DNA of 15,738 nucleotides from Nitrospirota bacterium. Lineage in GTDB: Bacteria > Nitrospinota > Nitrospinia > Nitrospinales > Nitrospinaceae. The stretch spans positions 1-15,738 of the forward strand of contig QIDN01000463.1 in assembly GCA_003229345.1 (NCBI GenBank). The letters run 5' to 3'. Under the pieces are notes generated by a model. The model ran no database searches. It was not told where the DNA came from and was given only the letters and a program-made list of their open reading frames with translations. Position numbers and translations under genes: made by a program. Positions 1-7,605 of this stretch are shown one piece after another. Every line of letters begins with the position of its first letter. The stretch's first letter is position 1.

Positions 1-246
1 AGGAAACTTTTTGATGAAAAGATAAAGACATTTGAGGCCGACCTGAAAAAATCCATTGCCGCCTCGACCGCCCTACCCTTGTCAGAGGCGAGCGGTTCCG
101 TGGCAGGTTTGATGGATTTCAGGAAAATCTTAAAAACCGAGGAAGCCACTTCCAAAGACCTGTTGAGTCAGGCAACGGAAAAAGCTTTGCTGGGAAACAT
201 TCCGGGCAGTGATTCGTTATTGAAAAAATTCAAACTGCCCTTTTAA
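1..246 (+). CDS. C-terminal fragment of an unidentified protein (5' end outside window)
   Basis: Reading frame 1 is open from the first base of the window to a TAA at 244-246, giving the last 81 residues of a protein. The fragment is hydrophilic, rich in Lys, Glu, Ser and Leu, and looks helical. It has no membrane segment or motif that I recognise. It ends in Lys-Leu-Pro-Phe. Its stop codon overlaps by four bases the stop codon of the converging response-regulator gene, so the two genes share their 3' ends with no room for a terminator between them. No function is proposed. That it is a real gene is supported by the uninterrupted frame and the tidy end-to-end packing, but 81 residues is thin evidence. 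Confidence 0.55.
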   Translation, partial: RKLFDEKIKTFEADLKKSIAASTALPLSEASGSVAGLMDFRKILKTEEATSKDLLSQATEKALLGNIPGSDSLLKKFKLPF

Positions 247-956
247 TTTTTGGTAGAGGCTTCGTTGAACTGGTATCCCTTTTCGCGGACAGTGACGATA
301 TAACGCGGATTTTGCGGTTTCTTCTCGAAATATTTCCGAAGGCGGGAGATGAAATTATCCACGGTTCGCGTCTCGGTGTTGGGACTGTAGCCCCAAACCT
401 TCTCGAGGAGTTCCTCGCGGGAAACCACCTTGCCCCGGTTGGCAATCAACAGGTTCATCACCAACACCTCTTTGGAGGTGAGGTAAAACTCTCCTTCGCA
501 TCCCTTGGCTTTGCCTGTATTGAAATTCACCCACATATTGCCGAATTCATAATATTCCAGTTTGCGAACGGGCTCCTCGTACCAATCCTTACGCCGCAGA
601 ATACCTTTGACCCGGAGCAGAAGTTCCGGCAGATGAAACGGCTTGGCGAGATAATCATCCGCCCCCGCATCGAGCCCGAGGGTCCGGTCCTCGTCGGTGG
701 TTTTGGCAGTCAACATTAAAACCGGAAAGCGGATGTTGGTTTCGCGTACTTTTTTGATGACCTCCATGCCGCCCAATTTGGGAAGCATGAGATCGAGGAT
801 CATCATGTCAAAATTATCTTCGCGCAAACAATCGAGTGCCGCCAAGCCGTCTTCCGCCACGGTGACTTGATACCCTTCTTTTTCCAAGTTATACGAAAGT
901 CCCTTGGCGAGATGTTTTTCATCTTCCACCAATAAAATTTTACTTTCTTTGCTCAT
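243..956 (-). CDS. OmpR/PhoB-family two-component response regulator
   Basis: A 237-residue DNA-binding response regulator. The receiver domain (about 5-120) has the acidic pair Glu11/Asp12, the phosphoacceptor Asp55 in a LDLMLP context, Thr83 and the invariant Lys105 in AKPF. The C-terminal winged-helix domain (about 135-233) carries the usual recognition-helix pattern (TRTVDNFISRLRKYFE) and the closing wing (IVTVREKGYQF). Length and order are typical of the family. The gene lies 14 bases downstream of the histidine kinase gene on the same strand, so the two are a cognate pair in one operon. The start ATG at 956 is preceded by a modest AGTGG ribosome site. The regulon cannot be named from sequence; the divergent desaturase promoter is the nearest candidate target. 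Confidence 0.95.
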   Translation of the reverse strand: MSKESKILLVEDEKHLAKGLSYNLEKEGYQVTVAEDGLAALDCLREDNFDMMILDLMLPKLGGMEVIKKVRETNIRFPVLMLTAKTTDEDRTLGLDAGADDYLAKPFHLPELLLRVKGILRRKDWYEEPVRKLEYYEFGNMWVNFNTGKAKGCEGEFYLTSKEVLVMNLLIANRGKVVSREELLEKVWGYSPNTETRTVDNFISRLRKYFEKKPQNPRYIVTVREKGYQFNEASTKN

Positions 957-970
957 TGTGCCACTGAAGT

Positions 971-1945
971 TTATACCCCGTTTTTGGATTTCAGGTTTGC
1001 CCCGTTCATGGGTAGAGAAACCGTAAAAATCGCACCCCTGCCGCGACCTTCGCTGGTTGCCTTGATTTTGCCTTTATGATTTTTTACAATTTCCCGGGTA
1101 AGGTACAGACCCAGACCGGCCCCTTCGATATTCTGAGTCTCTTTATTCTGCACGCGGTAAAACTTTCCGAACACTTTCTTACAGTCCTTGTGGCTTAACC
1201 CGATGCCGGCGTCGATGAAGTCGATATCGCAAAACTTCCCGTTTTCTTTTACCCGAACGGTGAAGGGACTGCCTTCGGGGGAATATCGCAAGGCATTACC
1301 GATGAGGTTATTAAATACCATCTTCATAGCCCGCTTGTCCAACTGCAACGGTGGGCAATCCTGAATCTCGAGATGGACCTGTATCCTTTTTTCAGCAAAG
1401 CGCCGCTGATGCCCTTCTATTATTTCCTTCACAAACGGCTTCAATGCCACGGACTGAAAATGCAGTTTCAGGCCTTTGGGATCAGCCCCGCTGGCTTCCA
1501 GAATATTATCGATCAAACTCGCCAGCCGCTCGGTATCGGTCAGCATAATCTCCACAAAGTCCTGCGCTTCCTCCGGGGACACCTTTTGAAGCTTCATAGT
1601 TTCCAGGTAGAGTTGGATAGAGGCCAGGGGGGATTTCAGTTCGTGCGACACGCTGGAAACGAAATTACTCTGCAAGCGGTTCAACCGAGCCTGCTTGCCC
1701 CAGAACACAAATATCAGGAGCACACCGGCCAGAATGATGATCATCAAAAAACTGCCTTCCAGCAGGATCACCCAGTTCAAGTCGGCATCGAACAACTCCG
1801 GCTTGATGCTCTTGGCAAACTCCGCAAAGTCGCGGCGGTTTTTGATATACCAGTTGATCCAGAGGCCCATCAAAATAATCCAGGCGATCTGGACCCCGAC
1901 AAAAACAAAAATCGGGTGGAAAAGGGTTCGGAGTTTATTCATCAT
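971..1945 (-). CDS. Two-helix sensor histidine kinase, possibly intramembrane-sensing
   Basis: A 324-residue HisKA-type sensor kinase. Two hydrophobic helices (about 11-34 and 58-81) bracket an external loop of only about 23 residues, and the second helix runs almost directly into the dimerisation domain. No PAS, HAMP or periplasmic sensor domain is visible. The H box is SHELKSPL with phospho-accepting His101. The catalytic domain shows the N box (Asn213, Asn217), the G1 box DAGIGL (245-250), the F box around 259-264 and the G2 box GAGLGL (275-280). This minimal topology matches what is called an intramembrane-sensing kinase, so the signal may arise at or in the membrane. It is the first gene of the kinase-regulator operon, with a GGGAT ribosome site ahead of ATG 1945, and it is divergent from a fatty acid desaturase. 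Confidence 0.93.
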   Translation of the reverse strand: MMNKLRTLFHPIFVFVGVQIAWIILMGLWINWYIKNRRDFAEFAKSIKPELFDADLNWVILLEGSFLMIIILAGVLLIFVFWGKQARLNRLQSNFVSSVSHELKSPLASIQLYLETMKLQKVSPEEAQDFVEIMLTDTERLASLIDNILEASGADPKGLKLHFQSVALKPFVKEIIEGHQRRFAEKRIQVHLEIQDCPPLQLDKRAMKMVFNNLIGNALRYSPEGSPFTVRVKENGKFCDIDFIDAGIGLSHKDCKKVFGKFYRVQNKETQNIEGAGLGLYLTREIVKNHKGKIKATSEGRGRGAIFTVSLPMNGANLKSKNGV

Positions 1946-2037
1946 AGCCTATCCCTGAGACGATGTTCCGTGACGTTCATCTTACACCATAAATCGTTGA
2001 AAAAACAGGCCTTAGGTATGGATTGAAGCGCTCATAA

Positions 2038-2066
2038 TGTTACATAAGTTTTACACGCAGTAACAC
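2038..2066. promoter_or_regulatory. Tandem heptamer repeats between kinase operon and desaturase
   Basis: Three similar heptamers lie in direct orientation: GTTACAT (2039-2045), TTTACAC (2050-2056) and GTAACAC (2060-2066), with start-to-start distances of 11 and 10 bases. A fourth look-alike, CTTACAC, sits at 1981-1987. Seven-base direct repeats at an 11-base period are the usual target layout for OmpR/PhoB winged-helix regulators, and the TTACA core resembles Pho-box half sites. A possible -10 (TAATAC, 2082-2087) would place the last repeat over the -35 region of the desaturase gene, as expected for an activator site. The outer parts also form the inverted repeat TGTTAC/GTAACA. This is a reading by eye; binding by the adjacent regulator is inference. 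Confidence 0.4.
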
Positions 2067-2135
2067 AAAGTAAATGTACCCTAATACCAGATATAGAGTA
2101 TCAATTTATTAAAAGATTTAAAAGGAAGGTATCCC

Positions 2136-3020
2136 ATGGGTCAAGTTAAGTCGCTACCTCAAAAATATCGAATGGCTTATGCAAATGTTATCGGCTTCAT
2201 CGCCATTCATCTCGTTGCCTTAACCGCAATATTTCTTCCCCAATACACCTTTTCCTGGAGCGCGGTGGGAGTCATGCTGCTCTTGGTTTGGATGACCGGG
2301 TCCCTGGGAATTTGCCTGGGCTTTCATCGTTACCTGACCCACAGAAGCTTTGAACTGCCCAAATGGTTGGCCAACTTTTTCGTTCTGATGGGAACCCTGG
2401 CCATGCAGGCCTCTCCCATTACCTGGGTGGGTCAGCACAGAATGCACCACGCCAACTCCGATACCGACAAAGACCCCTATAATGCCAGCAAGGGATTCTG
2501 GTGGTCCCATCTGGGTTGGACGTTTTACAAGACCCATAATTTTGATGATAAGCGGAAACTACTTGGATACACCAGGGATTTCTCCGGCGATAAATTTTAT
2601 CAGTTCCTGAGCAATAACATGATTCTCGTTCAAGCCATGCTCGGGGTGGTGCTTTATCTGATGGGCGGAATTCCCTGGGTGGTGTGGGGCATTTTCGTCC
2701 GCCTCGCCATTGTTTGGCAACAGACCATGTCGGTCAACAGTGCCGCCCACAAATGGGGGTATCAAAACTTTGACACCGGCGATCTGTCGACCAATTGCTG
2801 GTGGGTCGGCATTATCGCCTGGGGCGAAGGCTGGCACAACAACCATCACGCCCTTCCGAAATCGGCGCGCCATGGATTGAGGCCCTGGGAAATAGACACG
2901 ACCTGGATGGTTATTCGTGGCCTCAAGGCGCTAGGGTTGGCGACCGATGTCCAAGTGGCCACTATAGAACGCGATGGTTCCGGACAGTATTTTACAGGCG
3001 TCACTAAAAAAGCCGCATAG
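2136..3020 (+). CDS. Membrane acyl-lipid/acyl-CoA delta-9-type fatty acid desaturase
   Basis: A 294-residue di-iron desaturase of the OLE1/SCD type, which puts a cis double bond into a saturated acyl chain in the inner membrane. The three histidine boxes are present: HRYLTH (64-69), HRMHH (101-105) and HNNHH (234-238). The extra conserved Asn-x3-His is at 201-205, and the DKDPYN segment follows box two. Hydrophobic pairs lie at about 16-60, 80-95 and 163-195. A good AAGGAAGGT ribosome site precedes ATG 2136. The length is on the short, bacterial side of the family and no cytochrome b5 domain is attached, so electrons must come from a separate ferredoxin or cytochrome. The exact position of the double bond cannot be read from sequence. 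It is divergent from the kinase operon and converges on the MgtC-like gene with 15 bases between. Confidence 0.93.
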   Translation: MGQVKSLPQKYRMAYANVIGFIAIHLVALTAIFLPQYTFSWSAVGVMLLLVWMTGSLGICLGFHRYLTHRSFELPKWLANFFVLMGTLAMQASPITWVGQHRMHHANSDTDKDPYNASKGFWWSHLGWTFYKTHNFDDKRKLLGYTRDFSGDKFYQFLSNNMILVQAMLGVVLYLMGGIPWVVWGIFVRLAIVWQQTMSVNSAAHKWGYQNFDTGDLSTNCWWVGIIAWGEGWHNNHHALPKSARHGLRPWEIDTTWMVIRGLKALGLATDVQVATIERDGSGQYFTGVTKKAA

Positions 3021-3035
3021 AAAAAACGTTGAAGA

Positions 3036-3719
3036 TTAGCCTTTCACCTCCCGAATTCCTTCCAGCCGGGAGATCGTCATCAACAAGTCTTCCTGGCTTT
3101 TTCCCTTTCTGTAGGTCAACACGTAATTCAACTGGACTTCTTGGTTGACCCGGTCTACCCGGTAGCGAGTTTCCTGAACAAGGAACTCGCTGTCCCGGAT
3201 GATTTCCGCGCAGCGGTCTTTGATCGATTCGTAACTTTCGAGATTCATCCGGACCGACAATTCCCCATAATTTTCCACCGACATCCAGCTTTCCACGTAG
3301 CGGAAAAAAACCAGCATGACGAATACCAGCAGGGTTCCCCACAACGCCAGGGGGAGCAACCCCTTGCCAATCACGATTCCCAGCCCGGCGACAAACCAGA
3401 TACAACCGGCAGTGGTGAGCCCGCGCACCATATTCTCCTCGCGTATGATGGCTCCGGCACCCAAAAAACCGATCCCCGTGATGATGCCGGCGGCCATGCG
3501 ATTGGGATCAAATACCATTTCCGGATCGGCATGGCCCTGGTAGTATTCGGACCCCACCATCAGCAGGGTTGCCCCCAAGCAAACCACGATGTGCGTGCGA
3601 AACCCAGCGGGACGTCCGTGCATCTCCCGCTCCATGCCCACTACGCCACCCAGCAACACCGCCAGGACCAAACGGTACAGAACTGAAGAATCGATCAACC
3701 AATTGAGTTCAAAATCCAC
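3036..3719 (-). CDS. MgtC/SapB family membrane protein
   Basis: A 227-residue inner-membrane protein of the MgtC/SapB family. The N-terminal half has about four to five hydrophobic helices with the family signatures: a GGVVGMERE...GRPAGFRTH stretch (24-43), GIGFLGAGAI (82-91) and GLTTAG (100-105). Residues from about 155 to 227 form a soluble, ACT-like C-terminal domain, present in many but not all members. Known members help cells cope with low magnesium or modulate the F-type ATPase during infection, but most environmental homologues have no tested role. The start is GTG at 3719, fixed by a near-perfect AAGGAGGT ribosome site a few bases upstream. It follows the DUF2797 gene by 26 bases and is probably co-transcribed with it. 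Confidence 0.9.
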   Translation of the reverse strand: MDFELNWLIDSSVLYRLVLAVLLGGVVGMEREMHGRPAGFRTHIVVCLGATLLMVGSEYYQGHADPEMVFDPNRMAAGIITGIGFLGAGAIIREENMVRGLTTAGCIWFVAGLGIVIGKGLLPLALWGTLLVFVMLVFFRYVESWMSVENYGELSVRMNLESYESIKDRCAEIIRDSEFLVQETRYRVDRVNQEVQLNYVLTYRKGKSQEDLLMTISRLEGIREVKG

Positions 3720-3745
3720 AGGACCTCCTTAATTCAAAACTAATC

Positions 3746-4543
3746 TTAACTGAATGTTTCAAATTCCACATGGTACCCGGCATACTTTCTCAAGTTGATC
3801 ACCCGGTGCTCAAAAATCAAATACTGCCCTTTGATACCGGTCAACCGGTCGCGGAACTGCGGTTCCTTATCCAGATTATGGCTGACTATTTTGGGAGGGA
3901 CCGCCTCCACCGGATAATGCAGCTCCTGTACGGCCTCATCCTCCAGAAAATACTGCTTCAGGTCCTTTGGAAACCACTCCCTGACTTTTTGCCGATACTC
4001 CCGCAATTCCACCGGTTCCACTTCACCCTTGAGCATTTTTCGCCAGTTGGTCTTGTCCGCCATATGTTCCGCCAAAGCCACTTCGATCAACCCGGAAAAT
4101 TTTCGCTCCGGGGTGCGGGCAATCACCAGACCCTGCACCGCTCCCTGATCGATCCAGCGCGAAGGAATATTCCAGTTCCGAGTCACACCCACTTTAACCC
4201 CGGACGTCAGCGACAGATAAACCAGATGATCGGCTTTGCAGTACTTCTTGAAAAATTCCCGGTCTTGCTCGTTGCCAAATTCATGCTCACACTTTTCCGG
4301 CCGTACCGCGCACATGGCGTTCTCCGGAAGGTCGCGGGCGCACGGAAAACAATATCCCTGATTGTAAGTTTTTTTGATCGATCGCCCACACTCAATACAG
4401 GTGATCTTATTTAAAAACTTCAAAGACACTTCCCGACCAACCGCCGCATTAACCGGCACCGGTTTTTCATCCAGGCTCAGGAAATATTCAATAGGGTCCG
4501 CATCTTCATGGGTCATTTTACGGAGCTGTCCCGCTACTTTCAT
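3746..4543 (-). CDS. DUF2797 family zinc-binding protein
   Basis: A 265-residue cytosolic protein of the DUF2797 family, function unknown. Typical family landmarks are visible: the opening GQLRKM, a CIECGR...YNQGYCFPC pair of CxxC-type motifs that should bind zinc, later cysteines (CAVRPEKCEHE and KKYC), the VYLSLTSGVKVGVTRN segment, RWIDQGA and KTNWRKML. The frame stays open upstream to a TTG at 4672, giving 43 more residues. Family members usually begin right at the GQLRKM motif, and the TTG start would lie upstream of a clear promoter -10 at 4631-4636, so ATG 4543 is preferred. ATG 4603 is a less likely alternative. The ribosome site at 4543 is weak. It lies between the phosphate transporter gene and the MgtC-like gene. 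Confidence 0.85.
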   Translation of the reverse strand: MKVAGQLRKMTHEDADPIEYFLSLDEKPVPVNAAVGREVSLKFLNKITCIECGRSIKKTYNQGYCFPCARDLPENAMCAVRPEKCEHEFGNEQDREFFKKYCKADHLVYLSLTSGVKVGVTRNWNIPSRWIDQGAVQGLVIARTPERKFSGLIEVALAEHMADKTNWRKMLKGEVEPVELREYRQKVREWFPKDLKQYFLEDEAVQELHYPVEAVPPKIVSHNLDKEPQFRDRLTGIKGQYLIFEHRVINLRKYAGYHVEFETFS

Positions 4544-4630
4544 CGCATTCTCTATAGTATAAGATGGGAAAATACCCCGGATTATTCCACCCGGAGGCTT
4601 CATGAATTCCCAGGTTCCAACTGCAACGGC

Positions 4631-4639
4631 ATTATACCA
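4631..4639 (-). promoter_or_regulatory. Extended -10 promoter for DUF2797-mgtC-like pair
   Basis: On the minus strand the sequence TGG-TATAAT gives a perfect -10 box with the TGn extension that lets sigma70 promoters work without a good -35; none is obvious here. Transcription would begin near 4624, about 80 bases ahead of the preferred DUF2797 start at 4543. This promoter lies downstream of the phosphate transporter gene, so the DUF2797 and MgtC-like genes can be expressed separately from it. Confidence 0.5.
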
Positions 4640-4709
4640 TTGTCCCCGAAGAGGACTACGATAGCGGTTCAACCAACGGAAATGAGAATTTTATTCCAGG
4701 AAAGGGTGT

Positions 4710-5972
4710 TCAGGGAAGAAAAAGAATGAAGGCTTTATAAAACAGCATGGCCAGGACGGCGGTGAACGGGATGGTGGCAAACCAGGAGACGACAATCTTT
4801 TGTATTATATTGAGATTCAAGCTGGCCAACCCGCGGGCCAGCCCCACCCCGATCACCGAACCGACCAGGGTATGAGTGGTGGAGATCGGCAGACCCATTT
4901 TAGAACATGCCAACACTACCGTAGCGGCGGCGAACTCTGCCGAGAAACCGCGGGACGGGGTGATTTCGGTAATCTTTTTACCCACCGTTTCCATGACGCG
5001 CATTCCCCAAATCAACAACCCGATCACGATACAGGTGCCCCCCATGGTCAGTATCCAAAGTGGCATTTGCACCTTCATTTCAACGCTTCCACTATTCAGA
5101 ATGGAAACCACTGCGGCCAGCGGGCCCACCGCATTGGCGACATCATTGGCACCATGAGCGAAGGCCACGTAAAAGGCTGTGATCACCTGCAGGAATTTGA
5201 ATATATGCTCGGTGGAAATAAACTGCTGGCTGATGTCGTCCGGAGAAACCGCTTTTACTTTCCGCACCAGGATTTTGGCAATGACAAACGAAATGGCTCC
5301 GACAATCAGCGAGATGAGCAGGGCATCCTGGAAATCCAAATTCAGTTTCAGGTTTTTGAGGCCCTTGTACACCATGGAAATAGCGAGGATCACGAACACC
5401 ACGAACACCAAAAAAGGCACCAGCTTTTTCGACTGGGCCACCGGATTACGCTTATCGAAAATATAAATCGTAATGAATCGGAATATTCCATAGGCCATCA
5501 AACCGCCCAACACCGGGGACACGACCCAACTCATGGCAACGAACCCGACCTTGCCCCAGTTGACGGCATCAGCACCTCCGGCAATAAAGCCGAACCCGAC
5601 CACGGCACCGACAATGGAATGGGTCGTGGACACCGGCCAACCCAGGGAACTCGCTATATGCAACCAGATCGAAGCCGCGATCAATGAGGAAATCATCCCG
5701 TAAACCAGATGCATCGGCATATCGGCGAACAGATTGGGGTCGACCATGCCCTTGCGCACGGTATCGGATACATGCCCGCCGACGAGTACCGCTCCGGCAA
5801 ATTCGGCGATAGCGGCGACCAGAACAGCCTGTCGAAAGGTCAGGCTTTTGGCGCCGACGCTGGTACCCATGGCATTGGCCACATCGTTAGCACCAATATT
5901 ACAGGCCATATAGACACAGGCGAGGATACCAAACCAGAGAAGGATGGTCGACAAATCCAAAAGAAGCTCCAA
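4710..5972 (-). CDS. pit: PiT family low-affinity inorganic phosphate transporter
   Basis: A roughly 420-residue permease of the PiT (PHO4) family, moving phosphate, usually as a metal-phosphate complex, into the cell with protons or sodium. The two inverted family repeats are clear: NIGANDVANAMG (25-36) with GWPVSTTHSIVG (111-122), and HGANDVANAVGP (273-284) with GLPISTTHTLVG (360-371). About ten to twelve hydrophobic segments are separated by a central soluble linker near 236-255. No ATG lies at the head of the first helix. Candidates are TTG at 5972, 5960 and 5954; the one at 5960 has a GGAG six bases ahead and may be the true start. The gene follows the DUF47 gene by 31 bases, the standard pair for this family, and the two are surely co-transcribed. 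Confidence 0.93.
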   Translation of the reverse strand: MELLLDLSTILLWFGILACVYMACNIGANDVANAMGTSVGAKSLTFRQAVLVAAIAEFAGAVLVGGHVSDTVRKGMVDPNLFADMPMHLVYGMISSLIAASIWLHIASSLGWPVSTTHSIVGAVVGFGFIAGGADAVNWGKVGFVAMSWVVSPVLGGLMAYGIFRFITIYIFDKRNPVAQSKKLVPFLVFVVFVILAISMVYKGLKNLKLNLDFQDALLISLIVGAISFVIAKILVRKVKAVSPDDISQQFISTEHIFKFLQVITAFYVAFAHGANDVANAVGPLAAVVSILNSGSVEMKVQMPLWILTMGGTCIVIGLLIWGMRVMETVGKKITEITPSRGFSAEFAAATVVLACSKMGLPISTTHTLVGSVIGVGLARGLASLNLNIIQKIVVSWFATIPFTAVLAMLFYKAFILFLP

Positions 5973-5986
5973 GAAAAGGTCAGAAG

Positions 5987-6001
5987 GACCCGGGACGGGT
6001 C
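5987..6001. other. Small hairpin between DUF47 gene and pit
   Basis: GACCC and GGGTC flank a five-base loop, forming a short GC-rich stem just after the DUF47 stop and ahead of the TTG starts of pit. There is no U-tract on the minus strand, so it is not a terminator. It could slow ribosomes or tune translation of pit. It may also be chance. Confidence 0.25.
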
Positions 6002-6003
6002 AT

Positions 6004-6675
6004 TTATTTGGCAAGAAAAATTCTCAGGGTTTTTCCAATCAGCTCCGACTTGTCAGCTACGGCACCCAGTTTTTTATTCACTTCATTCCAAAGCAACAAG
6101 TCGGCAGCGGACAGGGAATCACCCAGTGAAAACAATTTCTGGGCAAGGACAAACTGTTTTTTATCCGCCTCCCATTCGTAGGTCGCCAATTGATGACAGG
6201 CTTTCTCCACTTTTTCAGCTTCCACCCCCCCAAAGGAAGCTTCCAAAAGATTTTCAAGCTCATGGATCAAGTCGCAAGCGCTGTGAGCGCTCATCACTAC
6301 ATGATCGACCAAATCGTTCAGTGGCTCCTTGAGAACGTCGGGATTCACCAACTGACGGATGCGGAGAATAACCGTCAGGTCCTCGATGGCGTCGGCAATA
6401 TCATCCTGAGCAGATAACAAATGCGTGAAGTCGCGTTTATCAACAGCCAAAAACATACTTTGCGGCAAATGATCACGGATATCATTTTTGATCTTGTCCG
6501 CCTCGTATTCCATTTGGACAATCTTTTCTGAAATGCTCTGAACCTGATCGTAATTCCCTGAAAGCTGAGCGGCAAACAACGGTTTGATCTGGTCCACGCA
6601 GGCCCGCACCTTGTCGATATGGCTCGCTAAAGGCTTGAACGGCGATTTAGCGAACATTGAAAATATGGATCTCAT
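6004..6675 (-). CDS. DUF47 / PhoU-like phosphate transport accessory protein
   Basis: A 223-residue, all-helical cytosolic protein of the DUF47 (TIGR00153) family, related in fold to PhoU. Visible features are long amphipathic helices with regularly spaced acidic residues, including MEYEADKIKNDIRDHL, SAQDDIADAIEDL and TYEWEADKK, the kind of E/D-xxx-D clusters that bind metal in PhoU-type proteins. Members sit beside PiT transporters and are thought to regulate uptake or couple it to metal supply. This gene precedes pit by 31 bases on the same strand. ATG 6675 has a good AAGGA ribosome site. Length and ends fit the family. Confidence 0.9.
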   Translation of the reverse strand: MRSIFSMFAKSPFKPLASHIDKVRACVDQIKPLFAAQLSGNYDQVQSISEKIVQMEYEADKIKNDIRDHLPQSMFLAVDKRDFTHLLSAQDDIADAIEDLTVILRIRQLVNPDVLKEPLNDLVDHVVMSAHSACDLIHELENLLEASFGGVEAEKVEKACHQLATYEWEADKKQFVLAQKLFSLGDSLSAADLLLWNEVNKKLGAVADKSELIGKTLRIFLAK

Positions 6676-6703
6676 ATTTTGTCCTTCGAATGTATTAAGG
6701 GAT

Positions 6704-6737
6704 AATAACCTGGATAAGGGTTTAACGTCCGGTTATT
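6704..6737. repeat. Seven-base inverted repeat upstream of DUF47-pit operon
   Basis: AATAACC (6704-6710) and GGTTATT (6731-6737) form a perfect inverted repeat with a 20-base spacer, 29 to 62 bases ahead of the DUF47 start. The arm spacing would suit a dimeric regulator binding two turns apart. I see no convincing -35/-10 pair here, and the repeat does not resemble the heptamers at 2038-2066. The rest of the spacer (6676-6868) shows no gene. Confidence 0.25.
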
Positions 6738-6868
6738 GAGAAATCCCGTCACCTTCCCATCAAGCACGAGGAAGAGTTTATGGATGTCTTTTATCATGAT
6801 GCCGGGGTCAAATCAATCGCTCAAACCGATTTTCAACAAACCCCCAACGCCCCCTATAGAAGAGCCTG

Positions 6869-7585
6869 TCACCCCATCATCATGCGCCATTCTGCCAGGC
6901 TGTTGATCTGCAGATAAGAGTTGGATTCGCGGACTTCACCCATGGGAGCCGAGCCGTTGCCCCCGTAATTGTGGCCGGGATATAAAATAATTTCATTTTG
7001 AATTTTAGCCAGGCGCTGGGTCAGGGTATGGTACATGACCTCGCTATCACCCCCCGGCAGGTCCACCCGCCCGCATCCCTGCAGAAACAGCGTGTCGCCC
7101 GCCACCAGATAATCCCCGACCCGGAAGCATTGGGAGCCTGGCGTGTGGCCGGGCGTGTGCAAAAACGAAATCTCGACGGAACCCACCTTCATCCGGTCTT
7201 CACTATCCACCTGTGTCATGTCGGAAAGAGAAATACCTGTGACTTGGCGCAGGCCATCCGCTTCGTGTTTATTCACATAAATCGGCACTGGATGGGTTTC
7301 CATCAATTGCGGCAGGCCCAGGATATCCAAGCCAAAGATTTGTCCACCGACATGGTCCGGGTGATAGTGTGTCACCAGTGCCCCGGTAAGCTTCATCCCC
7401 TCCGCCTCGATAATTTTCAGGAGACCTTCGACATCCCAGGCGGGATCGACCACCACGCACTCTTTCGTTTCCCGGTCACCGATCAAATAAATGAAATTAG
7501 CCATGGAGCGGGCCGAGGCGTCGGCCTGACCCACGTCCACCCCGCACAACAGTTGTTTGAAGTAAAGAGGATTAGCTTCCGTCAT
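6869..7585 (-). CDS. Glyoxalase II-like metallo-beta-lactamase fold hydrolase
   Basis: A 238-residue MBL-fold hydrolase of the glyoxalase II/YcbL/ETHE1 group. The metal ligands are all present: THYHPDH (His73, His75, Asp77, His78), His147 in HTPGHTPGS, Asp164 in GDTLF and His205 in YPGHNYG. The segment CGRVDLPGGD (171-180) is typical of the short glyoxalase II-like subgroup. Likely substrates are thioesters such as S-lactoylglutathione; persulfide dioxygenase activity is possible but less likely. The open frame extends back to a GTG at 7804 inside the nuclease gene, but ATG 7585 has a strong GGAAAGGGA ribosome site and matches the family start. It follows the nuclease gene by 20 bases, so it is second in a two-gene operon. 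Confidence 0.9.
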   Translation of the reverse strand: MTEANPLYFKQLLCGVDVGQADASARSMANFIYLIGDRETKECVVVDPAWDVEGLLKIIEAEGMKLTGALVTHYHPDHVGGQIFGLDILGLPQLMETHPVPIYVNKHEADGLRQVTGISLSDMTQVDSEDRMKVGSVEISFLHTPGHTPGSQCFRVGDYLVAGDTLFLQGCGRVDLPGGDSEVMYHTLTQRLAKIQNEIILYPGHNYGGNGSAPMGEVRESNSYLQINSLAEWRMMMG

Positions 7586-7605
7586 GATTCCCTTTCCAAA
7601 TTGAT

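Noticed and set aside
1373..2026. Plus-strand open frame of 217 codons opposite the kinase gene
   Set aside because: The opposite strand encodes a complete histidine kinase with all boxes; this frame shows no family features and would overlap the shared promoter region.
3021..3035. Possible bidirectional terminator between desaturase and MgtC-like genes
   Set aside because: Only an A-rich run is present; no stem of useful length can be drawn in the 15 bases or nearby.
4544..4672. N-terminal extension of the DUF2797 protein to a TTG at 4672
   Set aside because: The added residues do not fit the family, the start codon is weak, and a TATAAT with TGn extension lies inside this stretch.
4800..5687. 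Long plus-strand open frame across the phosphate transporter gene
   Set aside because: It is rich in His, Gln, Asp and Gly with no hydrophobic core or motif and lies exactly opposite pit, which has full family signatures. It is an antisense shadow.
6676..6868. Search for Pho-box-like TTACA repeats ahead of the DUF47-pit operon
   Set aside because: No tandem repeat at an 11-base period was found, so membership of the same regulon as the repeats at 2038-2066 is not supported.
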